From the NCBI RefSeq assembly GCF_900199585.1, contig NZ_FZQY01000005.1:18760-82759 (forward strand): a stretch of DNA of 64,000 bases. Direction: 5' to 3'. Position 1 is the first letter of the stretch; every line of letters starts with the position of its first letter. The notes under the pieces are model-generated. The model was not told the origin of the DNA and searched no databases. It worked only from the letters and a program-made list of their open reading frames with translations. Below, piece by piece: positions 38,093 to 47,425 of this stretch. The stretch comes from Helicobacter sp. 'house sparrow 1'. Its GTDB lineage: Bacteria; Campylobacterota; Campylobacteria; Campylobacterales; Helicobacteraceae. Position numbers and translations under genes: made by a program.

Positions 38093-38630
38093 ATATTTCA
38101 AGTTGAATAGACACTTTTGACTCATTGCTTACAATCATATCACCAATACCTGTTCCAATATCAAAGTCTTTGCGCAGAATTACTCCTTGAATATCTAAAG
38201 CCATTACTTCTTTTTTGTTTAAAGGACTAATAGCAGGACCACTCACTTCAACATCAAATACAACAGGTTTTTTGATACCCTTGAAAGTCAAATCTCCATA
38301 GATTTTGTTTCCCTCGTGTTTTGTCATCACAAAATAACCCTTGTTAAACTTTTTAGAATCAAAAAAGTCATTTGAAGTTAAATGCTCATCTCTTTTCTTA
38401 TTTTTGGTGCTAATAGAAGAGATATCAACCTCACCCTCAAATTTATTGATCTTTTTTGTTTGAGGATCAATATCTATATTTCCAGTAAAGGTCCCAAAAT
38501 CACCACTTACTTTACTTAGCCCCAAGTGTTTAACTTCAAAGCCAACAGATGAGTGCGTGAAATCAATAGTATAGGGCTTTGCAAAACCAACTGAGCCGAT
38601 AAAAAATAATGCTAATAAAAACTTTTTCAT
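38082..38630 (-). CDS. YceI family periplasmic lipid-binding protein
   Basis: The YceI fold is a lipocalin-like barrel that binds polyisoprenoid or amphiphilic ligands. The 182-residue protein has a signal peptide ending in FAKPY and the family pattern YTIDFTHSSVGFEVKHLGLSKVSGDFGTFTG, then DLTFKGIKKPVVFDVEV. It starts 52 bases below a TATAAT (minus strand, 38673-38678). The next gene, an outer-membrane protein, overlaps its stop and may be co-transcribed. H. pylori carries a homologue (HP1286, from memory) linked to acid response, but the ligand in this organism is not known. Confidence 0.93.
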   Translation of the reverse strand: MKKFLLALFFIGSVGFAKPYTIDFTHSSVGFEVKHLGLSKVSGDFGTFTGNIDIDPQTKKINKFEGEVDISSISTKNKKRDEHLTSNDFFDSKKFNKGYFVMTKHEGNKIYGDLTFKGIKKPVVFDVEVSGPAISPLNKKEVMALDIQGVILRKDFDIGTGIGDMIVSNESKVSIQLEIYEK

Positions 38631-38672
38631 ATTTTTCCTTTCTCTTATGTTTTATTAACCAGCAAAGAAGAT

Positions 38673-38678
38673 ATTATA
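38673..38678 (-). promoter_or_regulatory. -10 element for yceI
   Basis: On the minus strand TATAAT lies about 43 bases before the yceI ATG, in the short gap after gltX. The hexamer is perfect; no -35 box stands out. Confidence 0.45.
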
Positions 38679-38697
38679 AAATCCATGGGTTAATAAT

Positions 38698-40080
38698 TTA
38701 CAAAGCCTTGATTAATTTTTCCAAGCGTTTTAGGCTTTCTTCTTTACCTAAAATAAAACAGGTTTCCATTACACCAATACCTCCAGGCTTCCCAAGTAGG
38801 GCAAGACGGAGATTTGGCATCAGATTTCCAATTTTGATGTTTTTACTTGTTGTGAAATTGTGGATAAGGGTTTGAATATTATCTAATGAGGTAACATCTT
38901 CTTTTTCAAAATAAATATAAAAATCTTGCAAGATTTGTTTTGTTTCACTTGTACATTTTGCAAACATCTTGGCATCATAGTCTGTAGGTGCAGTAAGAAT
39001 GTCATTAATATTATCTCGGAATTCTAGGAGGGTATGGGATCGATTCTTAATTTCATTAAAAAGCACATCTCTAATCTTTGGATTTATATCTTTTATTCCA
39101 AAATTTACAAGTTCTTTTTCTAGGGCATCATGAGATAGTTGTCTTATGTAATATTGATTTAACCAAAGAAACTTTTCTTGATTATAACAACTGGGGGAGC
39201 TATTTAAATTGTTTGCGCTAAATTTCTCTAGCATATCTTTTAAACTAAAAATCTCTTCATCTTGATAACTCCAGCCCAATCGCACAAGAAAATTTAAAAG
39301 AGCTTCTGGTAAGTATCCCATTTTTTTATATTCTATTACGCTTGTTGCACCATGTCTTTTACTAAGTTTGGATCCATCTGATCCTAGAATCATAGGAACA
39401 TGATAAAACTTTGGAATCTCAAATCCTAGTGCTTGATAAACAACAATTTGCTTAGGAGTATTGCTTAAGTGATCATCTCCTCTAATAACATCTGTAATTC
39501 CCATCAAGGCATCATCCACTGCTACAACAAAGTTATAAGTAGGAGTTCCATCACTTCTTGCAATGATAAAGTCATCTACCTCTGTTGCTTGAAAGCTTAC
39601 TTTTCCTTTGACTCCATCTTCAAAATCAATAGTGCCTTCTAATGGAGCTTTGATTCTTACAACAGGAGAGATTCCACTAGGAGGGGTTCCTTGAAAGTCT
39701 CTATAGCGATTATCATATCTTGGGGTTTGTTTTTTACTTTCTTGCTCTTTCCTTAAGGCTTCCAATTCTTCTTTACTCATATAGCAATAATAAGCTTTTT
39801 TTTCATCAAGAAGTTTTTGAATATATTGTTGATATAGATCAAACCGTTGTGATTGATAAATAATATCATTATCAAATTTTAATCCTACCCAGTCAAAAGC
39901 CTCAATAATTGCCTGTGCTGCTTCTTTTGAATTTCTTGTAAGATCTGTATCTTCAATCCTTAAATAAAAATCTCCTTGATTTGCTTTTGAATGCAAATAA
40001 TTAAAAAGCGCAGTGCGTAAGCCCCCAATATGCAAATGTCCAGTGGGAGATGGAGCAAAACGAGTAACAATTTTTTTCAT
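38698..40080 (-). CDS. gltX: Glutamyl-tRNA synthetase
   Basis: It charges tRNA-Glu. The 460-residue class I enzyme has the HIGH motif in APSPTGHLHIGGLRTALFNYL and the KMSKS equivalent in GSKLSKRHG at about residue 245. H. pylori has two GluRS paralogues, one normal and one that charges tRNA-Gln with glutamate. Length and the normal HIGH/KLSKR context favour the canonical GltX1-type enzyme, but the split cannot be settled by eye. The 3' end lies 67 bases from yceI on the same strand. Confidence 0.95.
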   Translation of the reverse strand: MKKIVTRFAPSPTGHLHIGGLRTALFNYLHSKANQGDFYLRIEDTDLTRNSKEAAQAIIEAFDWVGLKFDNDIIYQSQRFDLYQQYIQKLLDEKKAYYCYMSKEELEALRKEQESKKQTPRYDNRYRDFQGTPPSGISPVVRIKAPLEGTIDFEDGVKGKVSFQATEVDDFIIARSDGTPTYNFVVAVDDALMGITDVIRGDDHLSNTPKQIVVYQALGFEIPKFYHVPMILGSDGSKLSKRHGATSVIEYKKMGYLPEALLNFLVRLGWSYQDEEIFSLKDMLEKFSANNLNSSPSCYNQEKFLWLNQYYIRQLSHDALEKELVNFGIKDINPKIRDVLFNEIKNRSHTLLEFRDNINDILTAPTDYDAKMFAKCTSETKQILQDFYIYFEKEDVTSLDNIQTLIHNFTTSKNIKIGNLMPNLRLALLGKPGGIGVMETCFILGKEESLKRLEKLIKAL

Positions 40081-40168
40081 TTTTAAACCTTGTCAAATAA
40101 AATGGTTGAAAACATGGTTGCTATTTTACTAAAATGATAGGGTTTTTTGAATCAAAAAAGAGAGCAAC

Positions 40169-40810
40169 TTGAGAATGGAAACAGGCGTATTATTGCATGT
40201 ATTATTTATTGTGGGCATTGTTGTGGAATCTATGACAGGGGCTTTGGCTGCTGGAAAATTTAAAATGGATTTAATGGGGGTGATGTTTGTTGCACTTATT
40301 ACAGCAATTGGGGGAGGTTCTGTTAGGGATGTGTTATTTAGTCACCAACCCTTAACTTGGATAAAGCACCCAGAATATATATGGATTATTCTTATTGCTG
40401 CAATCATTGCAACAAGAATTCCTAGAATTATCACAAGACTTGAGAGGGTTTTTTTGATTCTAGATGCAATAGGATTGGTTGTTTTTAGTGTGATAGGGAC
40501 AGATATTGTGATGAAGAGTTATGACAATATGACTTTAGCTATCTGTGGAGGGGTAATTACAGGAGTATTTGGAGGAATCTTGCGAGATATTCTTTGTAAT
40601 CAAATACCACTTATTTTTCACAAAGAAATTTACGCAAGTGTTGCGATTTTTGCTTCTGCTCTTTATTATAGTCTTATTCATTTCTTTGGTATCAATGAGG
40701 GGATTGCAAGTCTTATTACAATTGTTTGTGGAGCAACTCTAAGACTTGTTGGTATCTATTATAAGTTGGGACTACCTGTTTTTAGCACAGAAGAAGGGGA
40801 ATATAAATAA
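40169..40810 (+). CDS. TRIC-type cation channel / UPF0126 membrane protein
   Basis: The 213-residue membrane protein has seven predicted helices in two similar halves. Each half contains a glycine-rich motif (AIGGGSVRDVLF and GVFGGILRDILCNQIPLIF), the signature of UPF0126/YicG-type proteins related to trimeric intracellular cation channels. The ion and physiological role in bacteria are uncertain. The start could be TTG at 40169 or ATG at 40175; a GAGAG site upstream suits the TTG slightly better. It stands alone, divergent from gltX, and ends at a strong bidirectional terminator. Confidence 0.85.
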   Translation: MRMETGVLLHVLFIVGIVVESMTGALAAGKFKMDLMGVMFVALITAIGGGSVRDVLFSHQPLTWIKHPEYIWIILIAAIIATRIPRIITRLERVFLILDAIGLVVFSVIGTDIVMKSYDNMTLAICGGVITGVFGGILRDILCNQIPLIFHKEIYASVAIFASALYYSLIHFFGINEGIASLITIVCGATLRLVGIYYKLGLPVFSTEEGEYK

Positions 40811-40815
40811 AGTTT

Positions 40816-40857
40816 TTAGATTTGATTTTTAAATAGAGAAATAAAAATCAAATCTAA
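40816..40857. terminator. Bidirectional rho-independent terminator
   Basis: Perfect 15-base arms (40816-40830 and 40843-40857), rich in A/T and with T-runs on both strands, lie between the convergent TRIC-type gene and gmd. The position and symmetry fit termination of both transcripts. Confidence 0.8.
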
Positions 40858-40864
40858 TTTTAAT

Positions 40865-41974
40865 TTATTCAAAATAGCTCAAAATAGTATAGCCATTATC
40901 CTTTAGATATTTGTCTTTTTGCATTAATTTTAGATCGCTTGCAACCATCTCTTTTATAAGCATTGAGAGGTTGTATTCTGGAACCCATCCCAATTTAGTT
41001 CTTGCCTTTGTTGCATCACCAATTAAGAGTTCAACTTCAGTAGGTCTAAAATACTTCGGATCAACTGCTACAACCTCTTTCCCTACAGGTAGCTTAAAAT
41101 CCCCATCGCAATATTTTACAAATCCTTTTTCATCAATTCCACTGCCGGTAAATTCAAGTTCAATACCCAGCTCTTTAAAGGCTAAATAAACAAATTCTCT
41201 AACTTCTGTTGTAATACCTGTTGCAATAACAAAGTCATCAGCTTTTTCAGCCTGTAATATCATCCACATCATCCTAACATAGTCTTTAGCATGCCCCCAA
41301 TCTCTCTTTGCAGAAAGATTTCCTAAATAAAGTTTATCTTGCAAACCTAGAGCTATTTTTGCAGCGGCTCTTGTGATTTTTCTTGTGACAAATGTTTCGC
41401 CACGGATGGGACTTTCATGATTAAATAAAATACCATTGCTTGCAAAAATATTATAAGCCTCACGATAGTTTATTGTGATCCAGTAGGCATACAGTTTGGC
41501 GCAGGCATAAGGAGATCTGGGGTAAAAAGGTGTTTTTTCATTTTGGGGAGTTTCTTGCACAAGTCCATAAAGTTCACTTGTTGAAGCTTGGTAGATTCTA
41601 GTTTTTTGAGTAAGATCTAAAAGTCGTACAGCTTCAAGAATTCTAAGTGTTCCTATACCATCTGCATTTGCAGTGTATTCTGGTGTTTCAAAGGATACTG
41701 CCACATGACTCATTGCAGCAAGATTATAAATTTCATCAGGTCTAGTTTCTTGTATGATGCGCGTAAGATTCATAGAATCTGTCATATCTCCATAGTGAAG
41801 AAAAAAATTTCTATTATTAAGATGAGGATCTTGATAGAGATGGTCAATCCTATCTGTATTAAATAATGAAGCGCGTCTTTTTATACCATGAACTTTGTAT
41901 CCTTTTTTTAGTAAAAATTCTGCAAGATAAGCTCCATCTTGCCCTGTAATACCTGTAATCAGCGCGGTTTTCAT
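40865..41974 (-). CDS. gmd: GDP-mannose 4,6-dehydratase
   Basis: Gmd converts GDP-mannose to GDP-4-keto-6-deoxymannose, the precursor of GDP-fucose and related sugars in lipopolysaccharide or capsule. The 369-residue short-chain dehydrogenase has the NADP-binding glycine motif [14 protein letters not shown] and the catalytic tyrosine-lysine pair in [31 protein letters not shown] is a strong family mark. manC, which supplies GDP-mannose, is two genes upstream, with a DNA ligase gene between them. No fcl/wcaG follows in this window. Confidence 0.96.
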   Translation of the reverse strand: MKTALITGITGQDGAYLAEFLLKKGYKVHGIKRRASLFNTDRIDHLYQDPHLNNRNFFLHYGDMTDSMNLTRIIQETRPDEIYNLAAMSHVAVSFETPEYTANADGIGTLRILEAVRLLDLTQKTRIYQASTSELYGLVQETPQNEKTPFYPRSPYACAKLYAYWITINYREAYNIFASNGILFNHESPIRGETFVTRKITRAAAKIALGLQDKLYLGNLSAKRDWGHAKDYVRMMWMILQAEKADDFVIATGITTEVREFVYLAFKELGIELEFTGSGIDEKGFVKYCDGDFKLPVGKEVVAVDPKYFRPTEVELLIGDATKARTKLGWVPEYNLSMLIKEMVASDLKLMQKDKYLKDNGYTILSYFE

Positions 41975-42005
41975 GTCACTCCTTTTTTTATGGTTTTTTG
42001 AGAGA

Positions 42006-42821
42006 TTAAAATTCTCTATAAAGTCTTAAAAAAACAGGATGCCTAGGGATGTTGTTTTTGGTTGTTTTATAAAACTTGTAGGTAATTATACTACCTATTT
42101 TTGGAGGATTTTTTCTAAAATCATCACTAAACCCACTCCCAATCCTAAAGGTTTTATCCCCATCTTTGCAGGTTAGCGAACCCACAACATTTGCATATTT
42201 TCCTTTACCTTTTTGGTATTCAATGATCTTGCATTCAGAATCAAAGAAAAACTTATATTTAAGGGAGCTTGGATTTCTTCCTGTAACATAAGGCTCTCCT
42301 TTTCTCCTCAATATAATACCTTCCCCATCTTTTAGCCTCACTTGCTCAATAAAATTTAATAACTCTGTCTTATCGTGGAATTGATATTGGGGGATAATTT
42401 TTATAAATTTTGGTTGATGAGATTTTAAGAAATCTTGTAAATGTTTGATTCTTTCCAAAAGGTCTCCCTTTTTATTTGGAACTTCAAAGACATAAAAAGA
42501 AAGATTTTCCCACAAAATCTTATTTTGTTGGTTTTTAACAATGGACACTATAGTTTCAAAATCACCTTGTTTTGTAAAAAGTTCCCCATCTATTGCAAAT
42601 GGTGGAAAATCTTTGATAAACCATTTTGGAGGATTAAGGTTTTTTCCACTTCTTGAGAGGAGAGTTTTTCCATCCCAATATGCCCTAATCCCATCTAGCT
42701 TTTCACTAACAAAGTAGTCTTTTATCTCTATAGTATCAATATTTTGAAGTACCACAGGGTGAATAAGATCTAGTGCGTAGGCTTTGCAAATACAAATAAG
42801 AAATAATAGGATTCCTAGCAT
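42006..42821 (-). CDS. Secreted/periplasmic ATP-dependent DNA ligase (LigE type)
   Basis: This is a minimal ATP-dependent DNA ligase of 271 residues. The catalytic lysine K41 sits in [13 protein letters not shown] (motif I), followed by [14 protein letters not shown] (motif III), [11 protein letters not shown] (motif IV) and KYKFFFD (motif V), then an OB-fold region. The first 17 residues ([16 protein letters not shown]) form a signal peptide, as in the periplasmic ligases of Neisseria, Haemophilus and Campylobacter. These are thought to seal breaks in DNA outside the cytoplasm, perhaps during uptake or in biofilms. It overlaps manC by 7 bases, so it is translated in the sugar operon. Confidence 0.88.
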   Translation of the reverse strand: MLGILLFLICICKAYALDLIHPVVLQNIDTIEIKDYFVSEKLDGIRAYWDGKTLLSRSGKNLNPPKWFIKDFPPFAIDGELFTKQGDFETIVSIVKNQQNKILWENLSFYVFEVPNKKGDLLERIKHLQDFLKSHQPKFIKIIPQYQFHDKTELLNFIEQVRLKDGEGIILRRKGEPYVTGRNPSSLKYKFFFDSECKIIEYQKGKGKYANVVGSLTCKDGDKTFRIGSGFSDDFRKNPPKIGSIITYKFYKTTKNNIPRHPVFLRLYREF

Positions 42822-44188
42822 CTCTTAAAATCATCCTCAATACGGATGATGTCATCTTCCCCAAGATATTCTCCCATTTGCACTTCAATAATAACAAGAT
42901 CAATTCTCCCCTCATTGGCAAGCCGGTGGGATTTTCCCATAGGGATGTAGGTGGATTGATTTGTATGGAGTTCAAACACTTTGTCTTCTAGAGTTATTAA
43001 TGCTGTTCCACTTACTACAATCCAATGTTCATTGCGGTGAAGATGCTTTTGTAAGCTTAGGCGTGAATTTGGTTTCACAATGATCTTTTTAATCTTATAA
43101 AAATTACTCTCAAGAAGGACGCTATAAGTTCCCCAAGGTCGATGGGTTGTATTGTGTTGTTTGGCAAGATGTGGAAATTTTTGCTTAATAAGAGGTAGTA
43201 AATCCTTTACTTTTTGACTTTCTCCTTTTTTGATGAGTAGAAGTGAATCTGATGTGTCAATAGCAATGAGATCTTTAATGCCAATTGTTGCAACAAGCTT
43301 ATCTGAAAAAATAAAATTATTACTGCTTTCTTCTTGAATGATTTTTGTTGGGTTGATGAAGCTAGTTTGATCAAATTCTTTACTTAGAGAATCAAAACTT
43401 CCAATGTCATTCCAAAGCAGGTTGGATTCTATGCAAAATACTTTTTTACTTTTTTCCATTAAGGCATAATCGATGCTAATAGATGGAATACTTTCATCTT
43501 TTGGTAGCCTAATATATTGATTTTCTCGTGCAGATTTTATAAAGACTTCTTTGCATGTTTGAAGGAGTAAAGGAGCGTGTATTGCCATCTCTTTTAAGAA
43601 AAAATCAACATTAAAACAAAACATTCCACTATTATAGAAATATCCACCTTGTTGGATAAACTCTTCACATTTTTGCAAGGATGGTTTTTCAATAAAATTT
43701 TTAACATCTCCATTTATGGAGTGAATATAGCCATAGCCTGTGATGGGCTCTGTTGGTTTTATTCCAAAAGTAACCAATAAATTCTTTTTTGCCATATCTA
43801 TTGCTTTTAAAATTTCTTGTTTATAAACTTCTAGATTTGATATGAGATGATCACTTGGTAACACAATCAAAATGTCTTCAGGATTTGAATTGAGTGCGCT
43901 AAAAGTGATTGCAGGAGCTGTATTTTTTGGAGCAGATTCTAAAATAAAACTTGAGATTTCTTGTTGTATTTCTTTTGCCTGATCTTGCAATAAGAAAAAA
44001 TATTGCTCATTTGAGACAATTTCAAAGGATGCTTGAAACTCTTTTGCTAAAAAAGAATTTCTTAAAAGTGTTTTTTGAAGAAGAGACTGATTGTCTAAAA
44101 TTTTACTAAACTGTTTTGGAAAGCTTTCTCTAGAAAGTGGCCAAAGTCTTGTTCCATTGCCACCACATAAAACTACAATCTTTATCAT
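42815..44188 (-). CDS. manC: Mannose-1-phosphate guanylyltransferase / mannose-6-phosphate isomerase (type II)
   Basis: This bifunctional enzyme isomerises fructose-6-phosphate to mannose-6-phosphate and makes GDP-mannose. The 457-residue protein has the nucleotidyltransferase opening LCGGNGTRLWPLSRESFPKQF and FIEKPS, then a cupin-type isomerase domain from about residue 345 (RPWGTYSVL, LQKHLHRNEHWIVVSGTA). It supplies substrate to gmd. The gene overlaps the ligase gene by 7 bases and has a long (362-bp) upstream region shared with the tRNA operon. Confidence 0.96.
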   Translation of the reverse strand: MIKIVVLCGGNGTRLWPLSRESFPKQFSKILDNQSLLQKTLLRNSFLAKEFQASFEIVSNEQYFFLLQDQAKEIQQEISSFILESAPKNTAPAITFSALNSNPEDILIVLPSDHLISNLEVYKQEILKAIDMAKKNLLVTFGIKPTEPITGYGYIHSINGDVKNFIEKPSLQKCEEFIQQGGYFYNSGMFCFNVDFFLKEMAIHAPLLLQTCKEVFIKSARENQYIRLPKDESIPSISIDYALMEKSKKVFCIESNLLWNDIGSFDSLSKEFDQTSFINPTKIIQEESSNNFIFSDKLVATIGIKDLIAIDTSDSLLLIKKGESQKVKDLLPLIKQKFPHLAKQHNTTHRPWGTYSVLLESNFYKIKKIIVKPNSRLSLQKHLHRNEHWIVVSGTALITLEDKVFELHTNQSTYIPMGKSHRLANEGRIDLVIIEVQMGEYLGEDDIIRIEDDFKRC

Positions 44189-44550
44189 TTTTTGATCCTT
44201 AATAAGGTTTCAAAAGATACTATGATCTTAAGAATTTAAAATTTAATATGAGTTTGATAGCTCAATTTTTGCTTATCAAAATTACTATGCATAGAATAAT
44301 ACAGGATTTATCTTAAGATGATTGAGTTTCTAGTCAAACTTAATCTAAAATAATTGAAGAATTATTTTCTTTATGGGATACCCTATAATGGGTTGTTTAG
44401 TTAATGTGTTTTAAATTCTTTGAGTAAAACTCATACAAAAAACTCAAAGAGTTAAGTTTATTTGTCTTGACAAAAAATTTTTTTTGTTATAAAATTCCGC
44501 CCTCACAGTTTTATAAGCAGTGATTTTAATTTGATTGATAAAGTATTTGT
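44189..44550. other. 362-bp intergenic region between manC and the tRNA-tuf cluster
   Basis: No gene is apparent. It holds the promoter of the tRNA-tuf cluster (TTGACA at 44467-44472 and TAAAAT at 44490-44495) and an inverted repeat CTTTGAGT (44418-44425) with ACTCAAAG (44442-44449) just upstream. The manC promoter must lie near 44200-44260 on the minus strand but is not obvious. Confidence 0.55.
44467..44495 (+). promoter_or_regulatory. Strong promoter of the tRNA-Thr/Tyr/Gly/Thr-tuf cluster
   Basis: A consensus -35 box TTGACA (44467-44472) is 17 bases from a -10 box TAAAAT (44490-44495). It is followed by a GC-rich start region (CCGCCC), a layout typical of growth-rate controlled stable-RNA promoters. 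A T-run precedes the -10 box. Consensus -35 boxes are rare in this bacterial group. Confidence 0.65.
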
Positions 44551-44626
44551 GCTGGTTTAGCTCAGTTGGTAGAGCAGCTGCCTTGTAAGCAGCAGGTCGG
44601 GGGTTCAAGTCCCTTAACCAGCTCCA
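44551..44626 (+). tRNA. tRNA-Thr (TGT)
   Basis: The acceptor arms GCTGGTT and AACCAGC pair, and CCA is encoded. The anticodon TGT is at 44584-44586. It is the first of four tRNA genes before tuf, an order shared across Campylobacterota. Confidence 0.97.
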
Positions 44627-44714
44627 TCAAACCCTTTACAGACTTATCTGTATTCAGTGTTTGACCAGTTACCTTATGTTTAATATTTTGGAATGATATT
44701 AAAATATTTGTGTT

Positions 44715-44799
<85 letters not shown>

Positions 44800-44823
44800 T
44801 ACTAATAAGGTCGTTTAAGTGAT

Positions 44824-44900
44824 GCGGGAATAGCTCAGTTGGCTAGAGCATCAGCCTTCCAAGCTGAGGGTCGCGGGTTCGAGCCCCGTTTCCCGCTCCA
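44824..44900 (+). tRNA. tRNA-Gly (TCC)
   Basis: The acceptor arms GCGGGAA and TTCCCGC pair and CCA is encoded. The anticodon TCC is at 44858-44860. Its acceptor stem is identical to that of the GCC tRNA-Gly at 17464. Confidence 0.97.
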
Positions 44901-45008
44901 TTGGATACTGGGAGCTGAAGATTCGTCTTTAAACATTTTATTAGTAGCTCCAAAAGTTTTATGAATTAATTTTTTAATCACTTAATTATATAGCTTTAGT
45001 TTTTTGTT

Positions 45009-45083
45009 GCCCATATAGCTCAGTGGCAGAGCACTTCCTTGGTAAGGAAGAGGTCGGCGGTTCAATCCCGCTTGTGGGCTCCA
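45009..45083 (+). tRNA. tRNA-Thr (GGT)
   Basis: The acceptor arms GCCCATA and TGTGGGC pair with one G-U, and CCA is encoded. The anticodon GGT is at 45041-45043. The tuf start follows 109 bases later. Confidence 0.97.
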
Positions 45084-45192
45084 GTTTTGGTTTTTGTTGT
45101 TTTATTTGGAGTTTAGAAACCTTCATTTTAACAATTTTTGTGTAAAATAAGGGCTTTAACCCAGAAATCTATCAAAGTTATAGGAGAAAAAG

Positions 45193-46392
45193 ATGGCTAA
45201 AGAAAAATTTGTCAAAACAAAACCACATGTTAATATTGGTACAATTGGGCACGTTGACCACGGTAAAACAACGTTGAGTGCTGCTATTTCTGCTGTTTTA
45301 TCTCTCAAGGGTCTTGCTGAGATGAGAGATTATGACAATATTGATAACGCACCTGAAGAAAAAGAAAGAGGTATCACAATTGCTACTTCTCATATTGAAT
45401 ATGAAACAGAAAATAGACACTATGCGCATGTTGATTGTCCTGGACACGCAGACTATGTAAAAAATATGATCACTGGTGCTGCACAAATGGATGGTGCGAT
45501 TCTTGTTGTTTCTGCAGCTGATGGTCCAATGCCTCAAACAAGAGAGCATATTCTTCTTTCAAGACAAGTAGGTGTTCCTTACATTGTTGTATTCTTGAAC
45601 AAGCAAGATATGGTTGATGATCAAGAATTATTAGATCTTGTAGAAATGGAAGTAAGAGAGTTATTAAGTGCTTATGAATTCCCAGGCGATGATACACCAA
45701 TTGTTGCTGGTTCTGCTTTAAAAGCTTTAGAAGAGGCTAAGTCTGGTAATATTGGAGAGTGGGCTGAGAAAGTATTAAAGCTTATGGCTGAGGTTGATGC
45801 TTATATTCCTACACCAGAAAGAGATACAGATAAGACTTTCTTGATGCCTGTTGAAGATGTTTTCTCAATTGCAGGTCGTGGAACTGTTGTAACTGGAAGA
45901 ATTGATAGAGGTGTGGTAAAAGTAGGTGATGAGGTTGAGATCGTTGGTATTAGAGACACTCAAAAAACTACAGTTACTGGTGTTGAAATGTTTAGAAAAG
46001 AACTAGATAAGGGTGAAGCTGGCGATAATGTTGGTATTCTTCTAAGAGGAACAAAAAAAGAAGAAGTTATCAGAGGTATGGTTCTTTGTAAGCCAGGTTC
46101 TATTACTCCACACAAAAAATTTGAGGGAGAAATATATGTTCTTTCTAAAGAAGAAGGTGGTAGACATACTCCATTTTTTGATGGATATAGACCACAATTC
46201 TATGTTAGAACAACTGATGTGACTGGTTCAATTAAGTTGCCAGATGGTGTAGAGATGGTTATGCCTGGTGATAATATTAAGATTAATGTTGAGTTAATTA
46301 CTCCAATCGCTCTTGAGCTTGGAACAAAGTTTGCAATCAGAGAAGGTGGTAGAACTGTTGGTGCAGGCGTTGTTACAAAAATTATTGAATAG
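45193..46392 (+). CDS. tuf: Elongation factor Tu
   Basis: EF-Tu carries aminoacyl-tRNA to the ribosome. The 399-residue protein has the GTP loop [10 protein letters not shown], the effector [14 protein letters not shown], and [20 protein letters not shown] and NKQDM for guanine recognition. AGGAG precedes the ATG. Codon use is biased, as in highly expressed genes. It is the only tuf copy in the window and lies in the tRNA-tuf-rpmG-tRNA-Trp-secE-nusG cluster. Confidence 0.99.
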   Translation: MAKEKFVKTKPHVNIGTIGHVDHGKTTLSAAISAVLSLKGLAEMRDYDNIDNAPEEKERGITIATSHIEYETENRHYAHVDCPGHADYVKNMITGAAQMDGAILVVSAADGPMPQTREHILLSRQVGVPYIVVFLNKQDMVDDQELLDLVEMEVRELLSAYEFPGDDTPIVAGSALKALEEAKSGNIGEWAEKVLKLMAEVDAYIPTPERDTDKTFLMPVEDVFSIAGRGTVVTGRIDRGVVKVGDEVEIVGIRDTQKTTVTGVEMFRKELDKGEAGDNVGILLRGTKKEEVIRGMVLCKPGSITPHKKFEGEIYVLSKEEGGRHTPFFDGYRPQFYVRTTDVTGSIKLPDGVEMVMPGDNIKINVELITPIALELGTKFAIREGGRTVGAGVVTKIIE

Positions 46393-46410
46393 TAATTTGG
46401 GAACTAGATA

Positions 46411-46569
46411 ATGAAAGTTAAAATAGGGTTAAAGTGTTCAGAGTGTGGTGATATCAACTACAGTACTACAAAGAATGCTAAGACAAATACAGAAAAACTG
46501 GAGCTTAGAAAGTTTTGTCCAAGACTTAATAAACATACCTTACATAAAGAGGTTAAGTTAAAAAGCTAG
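46411..46569 (+). CDS. rpmG: 50S ribosomal protein L33
   Basis: A 52-residue protein, [20 protein letters not shown] and onward, ending [12 protein letters not shown]. It binds 23S rRNA near the exit site. The first zinc pair CSEC is present (C9, C12), but the second pair is reduced to one cysteine (FCPRLNKH), a mixed state also known in H. pylori. It starts 18 bases after tuf and its stop lies in a hairpin. Confidence 0.94.
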   Translation: MKVKIGLKCSECGDINYSTTKNAKTNTEKLELRKFCPRLNKHTLHKEVKLKS

Positions 46570-46585
46570 ATTCTTCTAGCTTTTT
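46560..46585 (+). terminator. Hairpin with T-run after rpmG
   Basis: Eleven-base arms (AAAAAGCTAGA and TCTAGCTTTTT) with a 4-base loop overlap the rpmG stop. It looks like a rho-independent terminator, but tRNA-Trp and secE follow at once, so it may act as a partial terminator or a processing site. Confidence 0.6.
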
Positions 46586-46592
46586 AGCAGTT

Positions 46593-46668
46593 AGGTCAGT
46601 AGCTCCAATGGTAGAGCGTCGGTCTCCAAAACCGAGTGTTGGGGGTTCGAGTCCCTCCTGGCCTGCCA
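46593..46668 (+). tRNA. tRNA-Trp (CCA)
   Basis: The acceptor arms AGGTCAG and CTGGCCT pair, the discriminator is G and CCA is encoded. The anticodon CCA is at 46626-46628. It lies between rpmG and secE, as in H. pylori. Confidence 0.97.
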
Positions 46669-46691
46669 TTTATGATTGAATGGAAGTAAAG

Positions 46692-46871
46692 ATGAAAAAG
46701 ATATTAAGTTATTATAGATTAGCTAAAGAAGAGCTTGATAAGGTAATATTTCCGACAAGAGAGCAAAGAAGAAATTCTTTTATTGCTGTTTTAATTGTTG
46801 TGAGTGCTGTTACTCTTTTTTTGGCATTAGTGGATTTAGTTTTATCTGCTTCTGTATCTAGTATTCTGTAA
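46692..46871 (+). CDS. secE: Protein translocase subunit SecE
   Basis: SecE is a small essential subunit of the SecYEG channel. The 59-residue form has a cytoplasmic helix (YYRLAKEELDKVIFPTREQRRNSF) and one transmembrane helix (FIAVLIVVSAVTLFLALVDLVL). I choose the ATG at 46692, which has a GGAAG site, over one 4 codons upstream. It precedes nusG, the usual order. Confidence 0.95.
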   Translation: MKKILSYYRLAKEELDKVIFPTREQRRNSFIAVLIVVSAVTLFLALVDLVLSASVSSIL

Positions 46872-46886
46872 GTTATAGGAGAGATT

Positions 46887-47408
46887 ATGGCATTAGATTG
46901 GTATGCAATACAAACTTATTCTGGTAGCGAACAATCTGTTGAGAAAGCAGTTAGAAATCTTTTAGATAGTGCTAAGATTGATTGTCGCATTATTGTACCC
47001 ACAGAAGATGTTTTTGAATATAAAAATGGTAAGAAGATTACTAAACAAAGGAGTATATATCCAGGATATGTATTCATCCAAGTAGATTTAACTACTTCTA
47101 TTTGGCATATGATACAAAGATTACCAAAAGTTTCTAAGTTTATTGGTGAGGATAAGAAACCTACGCCTTTAAGCCAAGAGGATGTCACATCTATTCTAGA
47201 GAAGATTGAAAAAAGATCAGAGCCTAAACCAAAGATATTTTTTGGAAAGGGTGAGGTTGTTAGAATTATTAATGGACCTTTTGTCAATTTTACGGCTGTA
47301 GTTGAAGAGTATGATGTTGAACACGAAAAGTTGAAGCTCAATGTTTCAATTTTTGGTAGAAATACTCCTATAGAAATACTGTATTCACAAGTAGAAAAAA
47401 TAGTATAA
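46887..47408 (+). CDS. nusG: Transcription termination/antitermination factor NusG
   Basis: NusG binds RNA polymerase and couples it to Rho or the ribosome. The 173-residue protein has the NGN domain (WYAIQTYSGSEQSVEKAV, YPGYVFIQVDL) and a C-terminal KOW motif (KGEVVRIINGPFVNFTAVVEEYD). A TAGGAGAG site precedes the ATG. It is followed by rplK. Confidence 0.97.
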   Translation: MALDWYAIQTYSGSEQSVEKAVRNLLDSAKIDCRIIVPTEDVFEYKNGKKITKQRSIYPGYVFIQVDLTTSIWHMIQRLPKVSKFIGEDKKPTPLSQEDVTSILEKIEKRSEPKPKIFFGKGEVVRIINGPFVNFTAVVEEYDVEHEKLKLNVSIFGRNTPIEILYSQVEKIV

Positions 47409-47425
47409 AGTAAGAAGGATTAAAT

